Shown: piece after piece, positions 13,678 through 20,034 of the stretch
How the letters are laid out: the number at the start of each line of letters is the position of its first letter
Numbering within the stretch: the stretch's first letter is position 1
Source of the DNA: a virus
DNA: 21,650 bases
Virus record (IMG/VR): IMGVR_UViG_3300035232_000575
Coordinates: 1-21,650 of that record
Reading direction: 5' to 3' (one strand)
Position numbers and translations under genes: made by a program
Notes under the pieces: model-generated
Seen by the model: the letters and a program-made list of their open reading frames with translations, nothing else
The model's database searches: none
Told to the model about the DNA's origin: nothing

Positions 13678-16600
13678 GTGCCAGATTATACAGGAACATT
13701 TACTGGAAGTTTTAGTGGTAGTTTTATAGGTGATGGTGGTAGTTTAACAAATGTAAACTATAATACTCTCGCAAATAAACCTTCTACAATTCAACCATTT
13801 CAAGGAAATTCTATATTAGCGAATAATGCATTTAGAAGCAATTTTAATACAAACGTAAAGACAAGATTAGATGCTGAGAATGTAATAAGTTCATCAGCTC
13901 AATTAACTACCGAATTTGATTCTAGATACGGTAATGAGTTAAATGATAATTTAGTTAGTGGTTCATCACAAGTTTCTTATGCGGGGCTATCAAACGTACC
14001 AAGTGGTATTGTAAGTAGTTCATCACAAGTAACCATAACCGAATCACAAATTAGTGACTTACAATCTTACTTAACTTCACTTCCAAGTGGAACAATATCA
14101 TCTTCAGCTCAGGTTACAATTACAGAATCTCAGATTTCTGATTTACAATCATATTTAACATCTGAAACAGATTCTCAAACTCTTTCTTTGAGTGGAAATA
14201 CTCTTACTATATCAAATGGTAATTCAGTATCACTACCATCATCGGAACTTCCTGACGGGGTTGTATCATCATCTGCTCAAATAACAATAACCGAATCACA
14301 AATTAGTGATTTACAATCATATTTAACATCTGAAACAGATTCTCAAACATTATCAATAAGTGGAAATCAGTTAACAATAAGTGGTGGTAATGTTGTTACT
14401 ATACCAACTGGTTCTGATTTACCTGATGGTTTGGTTAGTGGAAGTGTATTAAGAACTTTAGATGGAACAGGTGTTATAAGTGGTTCTGTATTAAGAACTT
14501 TAGATGGGACTGGAGTTCTAAGTGGTTCTAAAACTGAAATTCCCGCAGGAACTATAAGTTCATCAGCACAAATTACAGCATTGGGTTATTCAACTACTGA
14601 TAGTGATGACCAAACACTTACATTTAATTCTGTAAGTAAAACCCTATCTATTTCATCTGGAAACTCGGTAGATTTATCAACACTCGCTGGTGGTGGTGGT
14701 GGTGCTGGTGGTTCATCTATATGGACTACTGGTTCTTCATACTATAAGGTATCAGCTGATTTACAAGTAACAGGTTCGTTTGGTATAAGTGGTATTCCAA
14801 ATGTATCCGCATCTGTAGCACAAGCGATTGCAGGTAATGTTCTTCCAAATGGAACTATTAGTGGTTCATCTCAAATTACAATTAATGAATCACAAATTAG
14901 TGACTTACAATCTTACTTAACTTCACTTCCAAGTGGAACTGTTTCAGGTTCATCACAAGTAACGATTACAGAATCACAAATTTCTGATTTACAATCATAT
15001 TTAACTTCACTTCCAAGTGGAACTGTTAGTGGTTCATCTCAAATAACCATAACAGAATCTCAGATTAGTAATTTACAATCTTACTTAACATCTGTACCTG
15101 CTGGAACTATAAGTTCCTCAGCACAAATTACGGCATTGGGTTATTCAACTTCTGATTCTGATTCACAAGAATTATCTATTAGTGGAAATGACCTTAGTAT
15201 AAGTTCTGGTAATACAATTACATTACCAACTACATCACTTCCAAGTGGAACTGTTTCAGGTTCATCTCAGATAACCATAACAGAATCTCAGATTAGTGAT
15301 TTAGGAACATATCTAACTTCAGTACCTTCTGGAACTGTTAGTGGTTCAACTCAAATCACATCAGTAGTAACTGATTCATACATTTCGGCATCAGCCGCAA
15401 GTAGTGGGTTTGGTGCTGGTGGTGGTGTATCTGATTTTACACAACTAACAAATGTACCAACTGGATTAGTAAGTAGTTCAAACCAAATTACATCTGTAGC
15501 AACTGCATCATTTGTAGGTGGTAATGTATCATCATTTGATGGTAATAGAATTATATCTAACACAGATTTACCATCAAACATATATAATGTTAACTTTGGA
15601 ACGAGTGGTTCTGTATCAAACTTTATAGAAAAAATATTTTTCCCTAATACATCACCAACAATTAGTACAACGGGATTCACACTAGGTGAATTTGTAGTAA
15701 GTGGTTCTTCTGTTGGAACTGTTAGTGGAACAGATGCAGAAGGACAATCGTTTACATATAGAACAGCAAGTTCATATACTTCTGATTTCTTTAGAATATC
15801 ATCGGCAGGTGCTATAACATTAAATACTAAATCAACATCTTCAATGAATACTGATAATACACCAGGTAGTGGTTCACATCCTTTCTTAGTAGAGGCAGTA
15901 GATACATTTAGTGGTGTTGGTTCTAAAACAATATACATTAGGGTAACTCCTAACACTGCTCCAAAATGGAGACAAACATCAACAGGTGGTTCAGTAGTAA
16001 CATCATTTACACAATCACTAAATGAAAACTCAACTGCGGCAAATAACAAAGTTAGAGTATATTTTACTGATGATGAAAGTGATACTATAACAATAGGTAG
16101 TGGTTCAGTTCCAACTGGATTTACAATTACTAAAGGAAGTACATATGTTCAGTTAAACCAAACAACAGCTTCATTAGATTATGAAACTACACCAAAATAT
16201 GAGTTAGTTTTAACTGCAAGTGATGAGCACTATGTAAGTGGCGATGATACCGATTCAATATCGTACTTACCATTTCAAATAGCAGTAACAGATAATACTG
16301 GTCCATCTGTAAATGACCAAACATTAAGTTCAATAAATGAAAATTCATCCGATGGAACAACTGTTGGTTCAATAACCGCAACAGACCCAGAAAGTGATAC
16401 TATAATCTTCTCTAATTTTACATTACAAAATGCTAATTTAGATGGTGGTTCTGATATCAAAGGAACTTTAGGTGGTAATTCGTTGTACGACCCACATTCA
16501 GACCCATTCCAATGTAGTTCGGCTGGTGTTGTAACAAGAAAGAACGGAGTTTACTTAAATTCTGATGTTGCTAATCGATACATATATCAGGTAACCGTAA

Positions 16601-18516
16601 CAGATGCGTTTAATAATACTACTGATACTGCAAACATAACAATTGGTATAGATGATGATGTTCAGAGTTCTATTAGTAAAAATTGGACTAATTTATATAT
16701 TATAGAATCTGCATTAACAAATAGTAGTATTTATTTAGATAGTGCGGGTAGAAGTGGAACTGTAGGTATGTTATCTTCGGCCGTTGCTCAAAGATGGGAA
16801 GTATCATCTACGAATGATTTAATAAAGATTGATTACGCTGGTTCTGATACAGGTTCATATGGGCCATTATACTTAAAATCAAACCTTAGTGGTTCTGGTG
16901 TGACTACTGGTCAAACAATCAACCTCGCAATTACTGCATCGGAACATGGATTTGAAACAACTAAACAATTTGTAGATTATACTATTACTGTTGCTACTAA
17001 TAATTCTCCGAATGGAACTTATACCGATACATCAGCTAACCTAAATACAAATTTAGGACGTTCTGGTAGTTTAATAACAACATTGGCGTGGAGTGATACT
17101 GAAGGTGATACAATAAATCACTCATCATTCGTATTCACAGATGCAAGTGGACAATTAAATTCGATTCAGAGTGGAGATAGTTATTTAATACAGGCAAAAA
17201 ATAATTTAAGTGCTTCTAATTATACAATTTCAGGAGCTATTAAGGATGAACATGGGTTTAGTACATCAACTGAATCAAAAACTATTACAATTGCTCAATC
17301 TAATACAGGAACTTTAGGTGGAGATACTACTTCATATATAATCGAATCAGGATTGAATAATGAATCAATTAGAGATGCAAGTGGATTTGGTGCAGGTAAC
17401 CAATCACAAATGAGTGTATCTTATTCACCAAACTATGGTTCACAGGCAGTACAAGGTTCATCTTGGACTTCATCAAACCCTGCGATATCAATTAATACAA
17501 GTGGACAATTATCATTAGCAGCTCATGTAAGTGGTTCACCTTCATCAAGTGGTGATACCTTTGTATCTACAATTGGATTTGAAGACCAATATGGTAACGC
17601 TGGAAGTGGAACTGTAACTGTGAATGTATTTGCTAATCAAGCACCAACTGCTACATTTACAAATCAAACAACAAAACTTAACACAGATAGTGCGTTAAAT
17701 AATGTAACTTTAGTTAGTATGAGTATTTCAGATACGGAATCGGATACACCATACTCAGTTACACTTAGTGGAACTAATGCTAGTAGTTTACAATTAAGAT
17801 ATGGAAATGTAAATTCATCATCTATTGAAATACAATCAAACACCAGTTTATCCGCAGGTACTTACACATACAATGCAACTGTAACTGATAATTTTGGTAA
17901 ATCTCAATCATATAATGGTAGAACTTTCACAATTGCACAATCTGCAGATTATGGTAAAGTTTATGTTTATCGTTCAAACTTTGGTTCTTCCGCTGGACTT
18001 GGTTCTAACTACAACGGAGTAATGGGAATTAGTACAGTAGATAGTGGAACACCACCAGAAGTAACAGCATTTACAGCAAACAGTACATCACCTATGAGAT
18101 TAATAAGTTCCTCATTAGGAGATGCATCATTAAGTATGTCTGGAGGAGCTACCGCAACTAGAGTGGCAATATTAAGTGGTAGTAAATTAGATACAATACT
18201 AAACGATGCCGGGCCATTTACAATGGGTAGTACGGCCGAACAATATATAGTAATTACACCATCTGGTTCAGATATGTATGGAGTACCAACATCTGTAAGA
18301 GATTCATTTGGTGGTTCAACTGCAGGAGAGTTTGTAATGAGTGTAAACGCCGATGGTGGTGGGTATGGAATTGAAGCAACTGATATACATCAATTAGATA
18401 TAGAAGGTTCTTTAAATGGATATGATAAATATGTAGTAATAGGTAGAACGGGACATAATGCCGCTGGTTCGGTATATATAAGATTTACTGAAAGTTCTGG
18501 TTCAATACCAAGTTAA
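13678..18516 (+). CDS. Large modular tail-fibre or adhesin-like structural protein with cadherin-like domains
   Basis: This is a 1612-residue Ser/Thr/Gly/Asn-rich protein starting at GTG 13678 with AGAGGAG upstream. The N-terminal YTGTFTGSFSGSFIGDG resembles phage fibre and virion-attachment starts. Residues ~90-620 contain seven copies of TxxESQISDLQSYLTS separated by SGTVSGSSQ-type linkers and short beta segments. From ~650 to ~1420 there are about seven cadherin- or immunoglobulin-like beta domains, recognisable by NEN/IIES starts, acidic DxESD loops, LDYETTPKYEL and terminal ITVTD/ITIAQS strands. The Asp/Glu pattern suggests Ca2+ binding in some of them. Residues ~1422-1612 form a distinct C-terminal domain that could be the receptor-binding or trimerising tip. 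No enzymatic motif is recognised. It shares modules with the next gene and is probably a long tail fibre or related virion surface protein. Confidence 0.8.
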   Translation: MPDYTGTFTGSFSGSFIGDGGSLTNVNYNTLANKPSTIQPFQGNSILANNAFRSNFNTNVKTRLDAENVISSSAQLTTEFDSRYGNELNDNLVSGSSQVSYAGLSNVPSGIVSSSSQVTITESQISDLQSYLTSLPSGTISSSAQVTITESQISDLQSYLTSETDSQTLSLSGNTLTISNGNSVSLPSSELPDGVVSSSAQITITESQISDLQSYLTSETDSQTLSISGNQLTISGGNVVTIPTGSDLPDGLVSGSVLRTLDGTGVISGSVLRTLDGTGVLSGSKTEIPAGTISSSAQITALGYSTTDSDDQTLTFNSVSKTLSISSGNSVDLSTLAGGGGGAGGSSIWTTGSSYYKVSADLQVTGSFGISGIPNVSASVAQAIAGNVLPNGTISGSSQITINESQISDLQSYLTSLPSGTVSGSSQVTITESQISDLQSYLTSLPSGTVSGSSQITITESQISNLQSYLTSVPAGTISSSAQITALGYSTSDSDSQELSISGNDLSISSGNTITLPTTSLPSGTVSGSSQITITESQISDLGTYLTSVPSGTVSGSTQITSVVTDSYISASAASSGFGAGGGVSDFTQLTNVPTGLVSSSNQITSVATASFVGGNVSSFDGNRIISNTDLPSNIYNVNFGTSGSVSNFIEKIFFPNTSPTISTTGFTLGEFVVSGSSVGTVSGTDAEGQSFTYRTASSYTSDFFRISSAGAITLNTKSTSSMNTDNTPGSGSHPFLVEAVDTFSGVGSKTIYIRVTPNTAPKWRQTSTGGSVVTSFTQSLNENSTAANNKVRVYFTDDESDTITIGSGSVPTGFTITKGSTYVQLNQTTASLDYETTPKYELVLTASDEHYVSGDDTDSISYLPFQIAVTDNTGPSVNDQTLSSINENSSDGTTVGSITATDPESDTIIFSNFTLQNANLDGGSDIKGTLGGNSLYDPHSDPFQCSSAGVVTRKNGVYLNSDVANRYIYQVTVTDAFNNTTDTANITIGIDDDVQSSISKNWTNLYIIESALTNSSIYLDSAGRSGTVGMLSSAVAQRWEVSSTNDLIKIDYAGSDTGSYGPLYLKSNLSGSGVTTGQTINLAITASEHGFETTKQFVDYTITVATNNSPNGTYTDTSANLNTNLGRSGSLITTLAWSDTEGDTINHSSFVFTDASGQLNSIQSGDSYLIQAKNNLSASNYTISGAIKDEHGFSTSTESKTITIAQSNTGTLGGDTTSYIIESGLNNESIRDASGFGAGNQSQMSVSYSPNYGSQAVQGSSWTSSNPAISINTSGQLSLAAHVSGSPSSSGDTFVSTIGFEDQYGNAGSGTVTVNVFANQAPTATFTNQTTKLNTDSALNNVTLVSMSISDTESDTPYSVTLSGTNASSLQLRYGNVNSSSIEIQSNTSLSAGTYTYNATVTDNFGKSQSYNGRTFTIAQSADYGKVYVYRSNFGSSAGLGSNYNGVMGISTVDSGTPPEVTAFTANSTSPMRLISSSLGDASLSMSGGATATRVAILSGSKLDTILNDAGPFTMGSTAEQYIVITPSGSDMYGVPTSVRDSFGGSTAGEFVMSVNADGGGYGIEATDIHQLDIEGSLNGYDKYVVIGRTGHNAAGSVYIRFTESSGSIPS
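14031..15326 (+). repeat. Imperfect in-frame repeats in the fibre gene
   Basis: Seven copies of a ~48-nt core encoding ESQISDLQSYLTS occur here, often with an adjoining SGTVSGSSQ linker. Some copies are nearly identical in DNA: the stretch from 14041 to about 14093 recurs from about 14886, and the block with ETDSQ at 14138-14178 recurs at about 14308-14348. An eighth copy lies in the next gene near 19010-19045. Such repeats favour slippage and recombination. Confidence 0.85.
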
Positions 18517-18546
18517 TAATAAATGAAAAAAAGGAAGATATAGAGT

Positions 18547-19485
18547 ATGCCAAGTTTTAGTTCACAATTACAATTATCAAGTACTGCCAAAACAAGTAAT
18601 ATTGTACTGGCCGAAATAGATAGAGTTAAAGGAGCTTTTAAAGTTTACGCTACTGCAAATGCAATGAACACAACATCAATTAATTATTTTACAGATAAAC
18701 AAATTGTATATGTTCAAGATAGTGCTTCTTTATACCAAGCTACAATAACAGCCGCAGATTATGTAAGTACATTTGAAGATACTATAGCTTTTTCATCATT
18801 TTCATTTGGTGGTGGTGGTGGTTCAGTTCCAAGTGGAACTGTAAGTTCATCAGCACAGATAACTTCAGTAATAAATGATTCATACATATCAGCATCAGCC
18901 GCATCAAGTGGGTTTGGTAGTGGTGGTGGTGGTGGAACATCTGATTTTACACAACTTACTAATGTTCCAAGTGGATTAGTAAGTGGTTCATCACAAGTAA
19001 CGGTTACAGAATCACAAATTAGTGATTTACAATCTTATTTAACTTCAGTACCTGCTGGAACTGTTAGTGGTTCGGCACAATCTGTAACTCACATTACATC
19101 AGCTGATTTAGATATGGGTGGTAATAAAGTTTTATTTGGTAATGTTTATTCTCAATTATCTGATTTACCATCAGCATCAACATATCATGGAATGTTCGCT
19201 CACGTTCATGCGACTGGTTTGGGATATTTCGCACATAGTGGTAATTGGATTCCATTGATTAGTAATTCTTCACAAATAGTTAGTGGGTTAGATGGACAAG
19301 ATATAACAGTTGGAAAATTAACAGCAAACGAAGTGGTAACTAATATAGTATCTCAATCTATAGCATTTGCAACAGGTTCTACTATATTTGGTGATGAAAT
19401 AACAGATATACATCAAATGACAGGTTCATTAGTAATATCTGGTTCTATCTCATTTACAGGTGAATTAGATGGTGGAACATTTTAA
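18547..19485 (+). CDS. Fibre-associated structural protein sharing modules with the large fibre
   Basis: This is a 312-residue protein starting at ATG 18547, 30 nt after the large fibre stop, with AAAGGAAG upstream. Residues ~1-90 form a separate N-terminal domain (SSQLQLSS, then IVLAEIDRVKGAFKVYATA). Residues ~95-180 are nearly the same as part of the large fibre: SYISASAASSGFG, a Gly run, SDFTQLTNVPSGLVSGSSQ and one ESQISDLQSYLTS copy. The C-terminal third has DLPSASTYHGMFAHVHATGLGYFAHSGNW, a beta segment seen in marine phage virion proteins, and ends with GDEITDIHQMTGSLVISGSI. The final motif is common near the ends of fibre or baseplate-attached proteins in such phages. It is likely a virion surface protein; its exact place in the tail is unknown. 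Confidence 0.78.
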   Translation: MPSFSSQLQLSSTAKTSNIVLAEIDRVKGAFKVYATANAMNTTSINYFTDKQIVYVQDSASLYQATITAADYVSTFEDTIAFSSFSFGGGGGSVPSGTVSSSAQITSVINDSYISASAASSGFGSGGGGGTSDFTQLTNVPSGLVSGSSQVTVTESQISDLQSYLTSVPAGTVSGSAQSVTHITSADLDMGGNKVLFGNVYSQLSDLPSASTYHGMFAHVHATGLGYFAHSGNWIPLISNSSQIVSGLDGQDITVGKLTANEVVTNIVSQSIAFATGSTIFGDEITDIHQMTGSLVISGSISFTGELDGGTF

Positions 19486-19518
19486 AAAAGATAATTATTA
19501 AATTAGAGGAATAATAAC

Positions 19519-19911
19519 GTGGCTCAGAAAATAAGATTAAAACGAAGTAGTACTCAATCGAGTGTACCAGATGCAGGTAGTTTATCATTAGGTGAATTGG
19601 CAGTAAATACATATGATGGTAAGTTATTCTTTAAAAAAGATGTAGATGGTTCTACCTCTATAGAATCTATAGTAACTACTAATTCAGAAATCACAGGTTC
19701 AGTAAACTTAGTGGGTGCTATGACATCATCACTATCTCTAATTTCAAACCAATCTCCATCTGCAGATGTATTAACAGTCAGAGTAGGTGGGGTAGATAAG
19801 ATAAATATAAATAATCAAGGAACATTGATAATAAAACCATCAGCTACATTACCATCAGGAGTCGATGGTTCTTTGGCAGTAAGTGGAAGTAATTTTTTCA
19901 TATATTTATAG
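19519..19911 (+). CDS. Small fibre/baseplate structural protein with tropism-determinant-like N-terminus
   Basis: This is a 130-residue protein starting at GTG 19519 behind AGAGGAAT. The N-terminal ~40 residues (KIRLKRSSTQSSVPDAGSLS, then LGELAVNTYDGKLFFKK) match the short beta domain that opens many phage fibre and tropism-determinant proteins, where it docks the fibre to the virion. The remaining ~90 residues are Ser/Thr/Val-rich beta strands (ITGSVNLVGAMTSSLSLISN, then VLTVRVGGVDKININNQGTL). The short length suggests a docking or collar protein, or a truncated fibre whose tip is supplied by another gene. The last codons (Ile-Tyr-Leu-stop) coincide with an ATATTTATA box. Confidence 0.75.
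   Translation: MAQKIRLKRSSTQSSVPDAGSLSLGELAVNTYDGKLFFKKDVDGSTSIESIVTTNSEITGSVNLVGAMTSSLSLISNQSPSADVLTVRVGGVDKININNQGTLIIKPSATLPSGVDGSLAVSGSNFFIYL
19902..19910 (+). promoter_or_regulatory. ATATTTATA box overlapping the end of the 130-residue gene
   Basis: The box occupies the last codons and the first two stop-codon bases of the upstream gene and is preceded by a T-tract, as before the portal gene. A second copy follows 29 nt later, so this pair precedes the last fibre gene. Confidence 0.35.
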
Positions 19912-19930
19912 TGTAATACTTTTAAAAATA

Positions 19931-19939
19931 ATATTTATA
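19931..19939 (+). promoter_or_regulatory. Second ATATTTATA box before the last fibre gene
   Basis: ATATTTATA lies 95 nt before ATG 20035, in a gap that also contains a 10-bp tandem repeat and a small hairpin. It is the seventh copy of the recurrent box in the window. Confidence 0.38.
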
Positions 19940-19960
19940 AAAAGAATAAGATAACATAGT

Positions 19961-19980
19961 TATATTAACATATATTAACA
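19961..19980 (+). repeat. Tandem 10-bp repeat TATATTAACA x2
   Basis: Two exact adjacent copies of TATATTAACA lie in the leader of the last fibre gene. They are followed immediately by ATG 19981, a possible ten-codon frame, and the hairpin TGAGTA/TACTCA (19982-19998). This could be a protein-binding site or chance in AT-rich DNA. Confidence 0.5.
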
Positions 19981-20034
19981 ATGAGTAAAAACTACTCAAC
20001 ATTCAAATTTTAACAAAAATAAAGAGGAAAAAAA

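Noticed and set aside
14031-15326. CRISPR-like repeats
   Set aside because: The repeats are in frame, imperfect, unevenly spaced and encode a fibre motif; spacers are not unique sequences and no cas genes are present.
15351-16049. Minus-strand 232-codon frame opposite the large fibre gene
   Set aside because: It is antisense to repetitive Ser/Thr/Gly codons, which rarely create stops on the other strand; there is no promoter or ribosome site.
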